From the NCBI GenBank assembly GCA_030386875.1, contig CM059578.1, positions 17,531,009 to 17,595,008 on the forward strand: 64,000 nucleotides of DNA, in the 5' to 3' direction. This document shows, piece by piece, positions 1-10,900 of the stretch. Every line of letters begins with the position of its first letter. Positions within the stretch are counted from its first letter, which is position 1. The notes beneath the pieces were generated by a model. It ran no database searches. It had not been told where the DNA came from and worked only from the letters and a program-made list of their open reading frames with translations. Origin of the DNA: Morinoia aosen (Eukaryota > Arthropoda > Malacostraca > Amphipoda > Talitridae). Position numbers and translations under genes: made by a program.

Positions 1-898
1 GTGAAACATGAAAGTTTCAGTTACAAAAATCTTGAGCCAAAATAACGCATACTCGTACTTTGCACTTTAGATCCCTGCATAATCATTTCACAAGCGTTCA
101 TTTCTGCACTTGATGATACTCATACAGTACATCAAGTGAGAATGAAAGTATCGACGGATATAGCTGACGAAGTAGGAATCGACTGACATATAATGTACGC
201 ACGTAATGAAATTATGACACTTCTCTGAGAATGTTTCTTTGTTATACAGGAGACATTGTTTTACAACATTGAAATTTCACAACCGCCATTTATACATTGT
301 CTTTGAATTTGCTATAAAAATTACACGCGTTTACGACTCGAGACACATTTTATACTTTTCCGACTTCAGTTCAGGGCTAACGATATTGCTAAAAATTTAT
401 GTATTTCCTCTAAGTAAAATTAAGTGCCTCTGTATAAGTTCCTTCATAAATATCCCATAAATTTTCAGAGAAAGCTAATTCAACAAGCCTAGATAGCGTC
501 ATACGATTTAGAATATTTAAAGTAAATTCGTGTACGTTCAGAATTTACTAAATTTTTTCAAAAGCATGACCTTCATGCGAAGAGTAAATCTATATATTAA
601 TAAGCTTTTCCCTATCTACTTACCAATCTATCTCTGTGTCACGCTTTCACTAACGACACAAACAAAGTAATTGTTCTCGTTGATGCATACTGTAAGTCAA
701 CATAGATACAATATTCGACATAGTGTTTTGCGATTAGTATTACCCCCTTTTTGTTTCCGAAACTTGTCTCGTAATAAACAATTCAACTTCCAAGTAGCAG
801 TCCCGGACCGTATTACCAAAGACTTAAAAGTCATCATTCATTCCAGCTACAAAATTAATCATAAATTTATTCATGAGTCTACGCAGGTTTAGATTGGT
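1..898. other. unannotated AT-rich sequence
   Basis: I see no gene, repeat or transposon signature here. Short open frames exist on the plus strand but show no domain, splice-site context or compositional support. Confidence 0.5.
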
Positions 899-899
899 A

Positions 900-1215
900 G
901 AAGTTATTATATGCTAGATCGGGCATTCAATAGGGTACGATATGTTAGGAGAGGATAGATTAGAATAGAATAGGATAGGTTATGGTACGTTAGGATGAGT
1001 CAGGTGGAAGTTAGGATAGAATAGGTTATGGTGAGATGGGTTTGGATAGGTTGTGTTTGGTTAGGATAGGTTATGGTACGTTAGGATGAGTCAGGTGGAA
1101 GTTAGGATAGAATGGGTTAGGGTGAGATGGGTTCGGATAGGTTGTGTTTGGTTAGGATAAGATAGGAAAGGATAGAATAGGTTAGGATAGGATGTATAAC
1201 TTAGGATAAAATGCC
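900..1215. repeat. degenerate tandem repeat, 91-bp unit rich in TTAGG/TAGGATAGG
   Basis: The block is built from ttaggata/ataggtta words. A longer unit repeats with a 91-bp period: the word tatggtacgttaggatgagt occurs at 981 and again at 1072, followed in both copies by the same aggtggaagttaggatag sequence. Flanking sequence continues the motif with more divergence. The short word resembles the insect telomere repeat TTAGG, but the array is degenerate and internal, so it may be an ordinary satellite. Confidence 0.8.
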
Positions 1216-1301
1216 CTAAGTTAGGTTTGGAAAGCTTACATAAAATTAAAATTCTGGGAATTTGTCCATGGGTCCAGTTACTACGTATAATCTAAACAAT
1301 A

Positions 1302-1302
<1 letters not shown>

Positions 1303-1356
<54 letters not shown>
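1303..1356. repeat. (TTA)n microsatellite
   Basis: About 18 uninterrupted TTA/ATT triplets. It adjoins the SINE-like body that follows, and the equivalent end of the related copy near 40.2 kb carries an (AAT)n tract. It is therefore probably the 3' tail of that repeat read on the opposite strand. The poly-Leu and poly-Asn frames across it are artefacts. Confidence 0.9.
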
Positions 1357-1358
<2 letters not shown>

Positions 1359-1640
1359 AGAAAGTTTTAGCCTCCCTTAACCACGACAATGATGTTCCAA
1401 GAGAGGTAAAAGGAAGGCACCATTTAATATGGAGTAGAGGGAACGTGGAATCTATGCACAAGGTGCACAGAAACAGTAACCTAGGAAAGAAGTTCATGAA
1501 ACAAGAAAAAAAGTTGAAGAAGAAAGTAGTAGGTGCTGAAAAACAGGACAGCAGTGAACCGAAAAAAGATGGTCCGTTACAAAACAAAAACCTATTTTAT
1601 TACAACAAAAAGGAAGCCTACCTAACCTTTTCTTGAAAAT
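1357..1640 (-). repeat. SINE-like repeat family, copy 1 (body plus triplet tail, head missing)
   Basis: The sequence from the (TTA)n tract to about 1635 is clearly related, in reverse orientation, to 39930-40200 and, in the same orientation, to 62665-62890 and 63008-63260. Shared landmarks include gcctcccttaacca, ggaaggcaccattta, aagttgaagaagaaagt, gtgctgaaaaacaggac and agtgaaccgaaaa. The conserved GC-rich head seen in other copies is absent directly after 1640. It is found instead at 3026-3110 in the same orientation. No protein is supported. Confidence 0.75.
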
Positions 1641-2330
1641 AATTCAGGATGGGCCAGTAATGACAGCTCACGAGAACAGAGTTTATTAAAGTAAGTTAAA
1701 CTTGGCTGGTTCCCGGGCCGTCACCCCAGCCGGTCGGAGGGTTCCGCTCTCCATAGGTAGAGAACGGAGGGCGACCCCCTTCCCAGCACCCCGAAGTTTC
1801 CCAAGAAACGGCAACCTGTTAGAGAGAGTCACGCATTATAGCCCGAGACTAGCGGAGCATTACCTACGCAATAGAGAGATGTGCAGTAAGTTACATTTAA
1901 AAGAAAGGACATTCCCAAAAATACTCTAGGTTTACGCATTTACGCATTTCAATGAAAATCACGTTATACTGAAGAGATCTCATCTAAAATAGTCAAATTT
2001 GACAGGAGAACGTAACGAGATCACTTCGATGAAATACAAGTTGCCGTATGAATTTTTTATGGGTTCTCACCTAATTTGTAGGACAATTACAATTGCTCGT
2101 AAGGCCTCCCAACGAATGGTCAAAGCTAGTAGCGCCCACTACCTCTCCAACCAACCTCCGTCGAGAGTCGTCCCACGAGGAGTCCCGAAGTGGTTCCCGC
2201 GTGCCGAGATGACCCTCTCCCAGCGCAGACCGAATGGATTTAGCTCATCGCGTTGGCTGACTGGCTTCACGAAAATCTACGTTTGGTAAACGTATAGCGT
2301 AGGAGCGGCAGGTGTAACAGTTCCACCATA
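1641..2330. other. unannotated segment between SINE-like pieces
   Basis: The segment has two GC-richer stretches (about 1700-1850 and 2105-2270) in AT-rich surroundings. Frames across them have no recognisable domain and no good splice context. It could be insertion material separating the body (1357-1640) from the head (3026-3110) of one SINE-like copy. Confidence 0.4.
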
Positions 2331-2690
2331 GCAGCAGCAGATGTAGCCGTGACCTCAACAGTAGCCGCAGCAGAAGATGTAGCCGTGACCTCAACAGTAG
2401 CCGCAGCAGAAGATGTAGCCGTGACCTCAACAGTAGCCGCAGCAGAAGATGTAGCCGTGACCTCAACAGTAGCCGCAGCAGAAGATGTAGCCGTGACCTC
2501 AACAGTAGCCGCAGCAGAAGATGTAGCCGTGACCTCAACAGTAGCCGCAGCAGAAGATGTAGCCGTGACCTCAACAGTAGCCGCAGCAGAAGATGTAGCC
2601 GTGACCTCAACAGTAGCCGCAGCAGAAGATGTAGCCGTGACCTCAACAGTAGCCGCAGCAGAAGATGTAGCCGTGATCTCAGCAGGGACC
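2331..2690. repeat. 36-bp minisatellite, 9 full copies plus partial ends
   Basis: The unit gatgtagccgtgacctcaac + agtagccgcagcagaa repeats nine times almost without change between 2352 and 2675. Partial, diverged units lie on both sides. Because 36 is a multiple of three and the unit lacks stops in several frames, long frames appear on both strands. Read on plus it gives TSTVAAAEDVAV repeated. The frames carry no signal peptide or domain, so I treat them as by-products. Confidence 0.95.
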
Positions 2691-2699
2691 GTAGAGGCA

Positions 2700-3025
2700 C
2701 CACCAACACTGTACCTTATCACAGCACACAACACGGCACATACTTATAACCGCTGCCACACGGTAAATTGGACAGCCAGAGACACGGCCTTTTCACTGTG
2801 CTCGCTGCATCTTATCCAGCACTGTCCCGAACTGGACATGAACTGATGCGCAGTCGTACGCGCGGAAGGAGCTCTGCTGCGCTGTGAACATAGAAGGGTC
2901 AACGCAGACGAGCATATCATGAGCCCCTTGAAAACTAAGTTGAAGTGGCATTGAGTCTACTGCAATGCCAACGTCTGGAATAAATACGAGCAATTGTAAT
3001 TTATACGAGGGGAAAATTCCCGGTT
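2700..3025. other. unannotated sequence
   Basis: Single-copy-looking sequence between the minisatellite and the SINE-like head. I recognise nothing in it. Confidence 0.4.
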
Positions 3026-3112
3026 TTCTACACCTATAGCTCGGGCCCACACATGGTTCCCCTGGGAGCGCTAATTCCCATAGATACAATAGTTGTATCC
3101 CCCTAAGGGGAT
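3026..3112 (-). repeat. SINE-like repeat family, head fragment
   Basis: Contains the family's conserved head: gggcccacacatggttcccc, tgggagcgctaattcccata and gatacaatagttgtatcccc. The same head is at 39862-39925 (opposite strand), 62893-62945 and 63280-63347. It has the same orientation as the body at 1357-1640, which suggests either one interrupted copy or two truncated ones. Confidence 0.75.
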
Positions 3113-4665
3113 CTAAACAATACAGTAGTTTACCTTTTTCCGGAGTTGATGTCATGGTGGAGTTCTTGAACATATAACAAGGTATCATTATATGCTGAAT
3201 AGAGTTAAACCTGAGAACCGTCGGTCAGTCTTTTTCGAAAAGCAGCCCACATTTAATGTATTTCTTCTTCAATTTCTCTCTTAATCTCTTCTTTGACATT
3301 CACAGCCGAGTGGCAGTTCTTTCTTTAGTCTGATGTCACTGACAACCTGATGCCAGTGCCAACGAAACGACAGTGGCAGTGATAACAGTAATATGAATAC
3401 AAAAAATTCAGAAATACGTTAGAGGGTCGTACGAGAGTTCGCACTCGTGAAGTGAATGAAGTCAGCGCGGTTTAACATTTGATTGACGAGCATAATCAAT
3501 TTTTTCGTAGCTTTCCTAATGGCACCAATAAAATTGGTTTATTTAAAAATAAGTTTCACACCATGTTATAAACATCAGTCAAGAAGCTAAATGTTAATAG
3601 GTAAACTATTATACTATTTTATTTCGTGTTAGTTTCATGGATGTATGAGACGCCTGCCTATTCCACCACGAAATGGAGTTGACTACATTTCAATTACATA
3701 CATGTTCAACAAAAAAATAAGCTTATTAACACATTAACGAATCCCACCAACAACTGTCAGATACTCTCTACCTCTTTCTCAGGTTTTGAGCATCGATGTC
3801 TATATCTTTCATACCCTGCACGTTTAGCTATACAATATAAGAAAAATCTGCTGTATTAATAATAAGTAGAGGAAGTACTTGAACAGCTACAATTTTCTGT
3901 ATTCTTTTCAAAGTATGAGAGAAGAAACAACACCTCGCAGTACATAAAAAAAACATGTGATAACAAACATCGAACTACCTCATTGCGTTGAGCGACAGAG
4001 TGCGCATTATGTGCATTGCAGACTCAGGATTCTGGGGTCGGACATTCAAATATTTCATGTCGTCGTAACTGTACAGCGAGCAGTGAACGTTCCTCAGTCG
4101 ATTTGGCTACCTTACGTGCTGTTCGAGCATTTTCAAGCAAAATTTAAGCATAAATCTAACAAATCAAATGTTGTTTGATCAAAATTTTCCGGAAAGTTCA
4201 AATTTTAAATATTTAGCCAGATATAACAGGATGCACGATAGCCTAGACGACAAGCGCACTTTCTTTGTTGGCTTTGCAGCCATAGCGACGTGAAATGTTG
4301 GAAAATCAGGCGCCTGAACATTAGAATACTGTCCATATGGAAGCACAGAAGTCCAAATTACATCTCACTACACGCACAAGACCTAGATACATATTCTTTC
4401 TATGCCAAGTAGAAAAATATCAGATCAAGTAAAATAGAGCGGAAAACATTCTGTTCGTAGTATCCAAAGTACACAGCTCTGTGTGGAAAATGTTGTACCG
4501 ATGAAGCCCAGGCTAGTCAAGAACAACTCGCCACGATCCTGCTATATGCGCTACTCTTCTGCCACCTTCAAGTGACATGTGAACGAACCATCCGCATCTT
4601 TGGTTAATGCCAGGCTCTAACATTTAGGAGAACATCCCGATGTGCACCTCAACATAAAGGTCATC
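3113..4665. other. 3' flank of the sialyltransferase gene
   Basis: No gene or mobile element was recognised. It includes the expected 3' untranslated region of the minus-strand ST6Gal gene. AATAAA-like words occur on the minus strand (for example around 3538-3543), but I cannot say which, if any, is the polyadenylation signal. Confidence 0.4.
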
Positions 4666-4910
4666 TTATCTGTCGCGCAGAGAATGGAAACCTTGCAGCG
4701 AAACGTATCCTTTCTTGTAGGTTTCGACATCGCTCGCCACATTCATGACCATGGTGAGAAGTTTCTCCGTTGACAGAGGATGCCAGTCTCCAAAAGTACA
4801 TCCAGAATTCTCACCAGGTTCCCAGTAGTGACATCGCTTGCTAAGTCGCAGTGAGGGCACGAATTCTACGGCGTGGACCGTTCGGCAGTGTGATAACATC
4901 AGCACAATTC
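4666..4910 (-). CDS. ST6Gal: ST6Gal exon 6: motifs S, III and VS, stop
   Basis: Codes residues 413-493 and the stop. The acceptor is GATCCCGCAG|GA. It completes motif S (GIVLMLSHC), then carries CHYWE (motif III) and DWHPLSTEK (motif VS). The protein ends GFHSLRDR. Confidence 0.96.
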
Positions 4911-7900
4911 CTGCGGGATCAATATTTATGTTTACATTTCAAAATCATAGTAATTAGAGGATGCTAGAAGCCAAGAGTGGTTAATATTTCTTATAATGCG
5001 TATAAATTCACCGTAATTTCACAACTGAAAGCATATAACCTCAACTACACTCACTTGCACAAACTTCTAATACACAAACGACTTTTCATTTACAGCACAA
5101 TGAGAAAACACTGATGTTTAGAGCAATCTCATTTGCTTGCAAATGGTATGCTTGGAAAGCGATTAAGAGTGCAGTGGTATTCTTGTGTATCGATATATTT
5201 AAATAAATTGATTAATTTTGAGGAAAAGACTTCGTATTCGAATAATTTAGAACTTCTCATTTTTAAATAGCTATATTTCCATGATATTCAGCCATCTGCA
5301 ATTGAAATTTATAGAACATACCTGCTGAAACTTTCAACTAGACAGGTTACTCCCTCCCTTCTTCGTGGACTTCTTTCCCCCTATTTAGTATGGCAAAATG
5401 CCCTGTCGAATTTGAACATCAATCTTTGCTACAAATTTTTTTGGGCACTTTTTCTCGGTATCCTGAGCTATAAATTTGCATAGTACAAGACTCATAGAAC
5501 ATTGAAGCCTTCATTGGCTTCAATAATATGAAATCAACTAGTGGACAAGAAAAGGTAAAAATGAAGAGATTCGATACTTTGCTTAAATAAATCTTGCAGC
5601 TGTGGATGACAAATAATTATATTCATCCTAACAGTACTCGCAATTACAACATTTTTGTACTTGTGCACTGGTAAAACTCGTATCACAGATACGGTCATTA
5701 AGCATTTCCAAGAGCCTGAAAGAGAGACGGACCAACCAACCAAGCGAGCAACAACTGTGTATATTATATACTGGATAAATTACCGATTTTACCAGTTTAC
5801 ATTTTCTCTCTCACAGCATTAGCTCTGAGTTTATGACACAAATTCATGGTATTCCTACACCAGATATATACCATTTACCAACGTCAGAATCATTTAATTA
5901 GTATTTTATTTGCAACCCAACTCCATCGTCAAGCGAGACAAAAGAGCCGATCCTGTCTACTACATCAATCAGCAATTTTTAGTGCGCATGTATTCATAGC
6001 ATTTATGTTGTGTGTTGTACTGTGCGCACCCAAGAAGCCAGAGCTGGGAGGGTTGGGCTGCACACGGGAGCGCGTGAACCTCTGCATCACCCGCCAAATG
6101 TTCCAGAGGCTGGCCGGGTGCAGCAGGTGCAGGCGCTCGTGAGGCAGCATGAGGCGGCGCCGGAAATATTCCGGGAAGAAATCGAAGTCAGGGCGTACGT
6201 ACCACTGAAAAGAACCCACTTTACAAAATAAGGTGCTAGAATTGATAGAAGCCATTGAAATTTTCGCCGATTCTTATGTAAAGATAATGATATGTTTACA
6301 AGTTATACTGCGTTTCCTTTGTTTTATTATGAAGTTAAAAGAAAAGAACTGACAAAGCAAAAAACTTTAACTTCAGAGCCTAGATATCCACTTTATGAGC
6401 CTTATTAATGGAGAATAAGAACTGCATATTTCTAATTACAGTACAATTCTAGAGTTTTACCCTTCAGTTATGAATGAGTTACTGAGTTACAAATGTGAAT
6501 TTTCGTGTCTTCAAGTTTGTGAGTGGTTGTGTTAAATCTATACAAGTTAGAACAAAAGCTCTTACTGTAGATTCGGATATGAAAAGAAAATATTCACCTC
6601 TAAAACTGAACGAAAAAAGAAGATTCCGGAATTGTTGATAAAAAACTATGAAACCAAATGAAATCATCATAATAATTTCATAGAGGTCAAAACAATTTTA
6701 TCTTGTGGCCAAATATAAAGAAGCTAAGTACAAAACTTTATAAATTCATTGTAAGTGGGAATAGAGAAATTTCTTTTTTGAGGCTATCTTATGAAGAAAC
6801 ACCTCTCAACAAATGACTCTATCCAATGGAAACAAATCAGTCTAACATCATAACCGACCAATTCTACTATACCTTTACGCCTGTGTTCATTTGTGTCATT
6901 ACTAAAAATCAATGAAAATTTAAAAAAGTTAAATTCATTTTGTCAACCAATAAAAAAATTATAAGAAAATTTTTTCATGTTTTACACCAGATGCTCTCGA
7001 TCGTAGTACATTGTACACTTGATTTTACACCTGCTTAAACGTATTGATTAAGATAACGTAATACCCGTACAACTACCTCACTAAATTCTTTAAATTGCTG
7101 ATGGAAATGTCATGGGGGTAGAATTTCAAGAGTATCGAATTGTAGGACTACTGCACCTCAATCTGAGCTGTTTACTCATGCTGACACCCATCCTGCTCCA
7201 GTGTTAACATAGTGTTAGTAGAGAAGGACGAGCATGTAAAGGCGAGACACCTTTTTCCAGGTTCGAATTTACTAACTTATAAAAACGTGTGTTCTCCTTG
7301 CTGCAGAAAAATGTCTAGCACCGGTCGAGTATTTTTTCGTTCAAAGAGCTTCGAAATTGGTTGCGTGTTAATTCTCCATGAATCTAGATTGAAACCTTTA
7401 GTAATTTCAAAAGTCAACTTCGATGGTCATACCTGATTATCATGATCATGCGATTTTGTGGACCCAAAACTCTACAAAGCGAGTCGACAGAAGCGCACAT
7501 GGTTTTCCCATTCATCTGGTTGCATGTACCTCTTTCAGGGAAGTCGTGTAGTTGGAAGGGTCCCACACGAGAAGCGTGACATTCTTGTACAAACTGGAGT
7601 CCCAGAATTTGTATTCAGACTTGGCCACGATCTGCGAGTTGATAATCCTGAGGGTCGTCTTGCTGCCCACGTCGCGCTTGTAGCCGCGCACAGGCGCGTG
7701 GTTGAAGCGCACCACCGCGTCGTGGGAGTCTGAAACGTAATCAATAAACGTGTACGTTGACATAAACGCAGTCTGAAGGTTCGGTGTATGAAGGTTTTGG
7801 AAACATAAAATAAAATGAGACCTGTTCAGTAGCAACTTGTTCCCAATTTGAACGTACAAACAAGATCTCGATCACAGCATTAGGGCTGAAGGTAATGTCA

Positions 7901-10900
7901 CCAAAACCTACTCTGTAGGAGACAATTTCAGATTTTTTTAATTTCCTCACAACCGATACAGCCCAGATCAAAAACAAATTGGTTGATTTAACGCTAAATT
8001 TCATAGCTTCATTACTGAATAGGTAGAAGCTCAGCGAGAAACAGACCGTGTCCGTTAAAATTTGTTCTCTATTCAACACTATACGCATCATCGATGCATT
8101 TTCGGATAATAGAATTAAAAGGGCGATTTTTTGGAAACCTAATACGTAAAATGAAAAGAAAAACCAATATAAAAGGAAACATTCTTTTAATAGTAAACGT
8201 TTCGGAATCTCTGACTCCATCCTCAGTGCTGTAAAACAAAGAATAAAAAACGATAATTAACAAATTGCGAAAAAGCTATAAGAAACTAATATCACTATAC
8301 CTACATCGAAAAATAACTATGCCTAATCATTAAAAAATAAAAATAAAATTTCTCTTAAACATTCGGAGCCATACGTACACATATGCACCTAAATTCTAGC
8401 AATCAAACCAATACACAATAACATCTACACAAAGTAACAGAACTACACACACACGCACATATACATGACCACACTCACACACACACACACATTCAAACAC
8501 ACTCCTATTTACGCAGTTTGGGCAATATTTAATTTCATCGCACTTTGATCATTATTTAACTGAGGTCTGTGGGTAAAAATGAACAAAGATTACAAAATTC
8601 TAAGGTCAAATACCTATGTAGTTCTACAAAGTGTGGAGAAATTGGAACTTTTGAAGGGGTGATTTGAACTTTGGCAATGATCTCTGATAGCTGACTGGGA
8701 GTGAGATGAGTATGGACGGCCGGTTCTATGGGAGATACCAGAGTGTTGGCTGTGACGAATAAATTGCTGGAGTGTGGTACTTCCAACGTAGAACTGCAGG
8801 CAGCAATCACATTTATACAAGTAGACTCAACCATTTCTCAGGCACTCTTCCAAACGCTCTTTCCTATTAAAAAATGAACCTATTTCAAAATTATTTCTAT
8901 AACATGGTAGCACGTCAAAGAAAGTAAAATGAGAGTGAATCAGGGATAAAAGCTCCTGTCTCATCTCCTTGTTAAGATAGCCCATCTCCCTCAACTGAAA
9001 GTAAACACAGTTTAAGCTAGTGATTGTATATTTTGTACATGACTCACACTCGCTAGCATCGTCTCGTCCGACCTACACAGTTCCAAGGCAAGTAAATTTT
9101 CAAAAAGTAAATCATTAGCGCCATCATCTCACCAATAAAATTTCCGAGCCCCGACCCTTTGAGCGACCCTGCTGACGACACCACGATGCAAGTGTTGAAA
9201 TGGCGGCCTTCCAGGATCTCGGTGGAGGGGAAATACTTGGCAACCCCTTCACTGGTGAAGGGCTCATCTCCATCTCTCAGTGTCCTCACTTCGATGCCCT
9301 TCAGCGCTTTCATAAGTTCTTCGCGCGACGGGGCCTGAGGGTAGATGTCCCCTTCCTTGAAGGGCCTCATCTTAGACGGGTCCGCTGGCGGCTCACGGGG
9401 GTACTGAACTCCATAACGATTCTCGTGCTGAAATGGAAGGTACGTTCAAAGGGCAGTCAGGTCACTGCGTCAACATCTGCTAAATCGGACAAGAGATGAA
9501 CTCACACACCTCAACAGGTTGCATTGAAAGATAAATTTTAACTCGGGAGCCATGTGTGTGCGTTGCAATAATTCACGTTAACTGCAAAATTTCGATCCCG
9601 CTCCTATTTATATTGCTAAATAGGTGACTGCGGAAATGGTAGAAAGCAATCTATTTAAGACTTTTGCAAATATGAATCAACTCGTATATAAAGAGGTCAG
9701 TCTATGGCGTTTAAACCACAGCGGCTCTACTTCATGAATGCGAGCTAATAAACTGTTGGAAGGAAGAACCACCATTATGTTGATGTGTCAAATTGAATTG
9801 AGTAAAGGTTCGACATTGTCTGAGCCATGCATTTCATTCTAGCAGCGCGCCTCCAGGAAATGTAGGAGGTGTCCCCGAAAAATGTACCCATCCTCTGACT
9901 GACGATTACTCTTGTGTACTTGCTTTTTGTTTCACGTGCAACTAAGATTTTTCTGACATCTAATTTTCTTACATTCAATGTTTTTTTCTTGATTGAACTC
10001 ATTAGACTACATAAATAAACACCTACATGGAAACAAAATACATTAGTCCTGCATATGTTTAAGAGTGAGTACTTTTTGGGAGGACGCCTTGCATATGGTC
10101 GATGAACCCCGCTCAGTTGAACTTCTTGCTGCGTACCACATCAGGTAAGAAGTTCGCAATGCATCCAACTGATGTTGCTTGTCTTCCTTTACGTAATTTG
10201 TTTCCTATGACGCACTTCAAGCGCTTAGTTCGCTATGGTTATGTAAAAATTCAAAATTATACCATAAGGACGGCATTTTACCTGGGTGCTTTTTCTGCTA
10301 GGTGGCAGCGGATACCGAATATCCTATCGAAATTATTCGTAAGACAAAGTGATTTGGGTGGGAAAAAAATATCCACTTGAACAAACGATAGGATGCCGGA
10401 TTGGGATGAAAATCCACCCAAAAAAAACATAATAACTGATGGCGAAGTGGTGGAAACAACTTACCAAGGAGCATAATATTTGTTCTGTAAGTTAGTAATT
10501 GCATGATAGAATTTCAATTTCCAAAAGTACACTATCGATCAATCATTTTCCCTTCAATATTTTTATTGAATTTTTATGCATAGTGAAGAAAATTAAAACA
10601 TAAACTTCCTTATCTGAAAGCACGCATCAGAGAGAAAAAACTTGTATACTTTTCGCTCGCGTCGCACAGGCTGACAGCTACACTGACACAAAAGAAACAT
10701 TTGCTAGTTATTTCTAACGCTGTCAGATCAATTAGCACCCGATGATTATTTTATTTATTTACTGCATAAAAATAACGTTGGTATGTCAGTGCTCCGGAGT
10801 TTGATGAGGTAAATGTAGTTGCGAGCATATTTTGTTCGGATGAATGAGAGTCAACCATTTTTCCTTGCAGAAGTTAACCGAAAAAACATTCAATTTCAAG

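Noticed and set aside
1246-1636. Open frames of 113 and 124 residues over the (TTA)n tract
   Set aside because: They are poly-Asn or poly-Leu from a microsatellite plus SINE-like sequence, with no domain or conservation signal.
2245-2846. Frames of 154-165 residues on both strands
   Set aside because: They are produced by the 36-bp minisatellite; all are the same repeat read in different frames.
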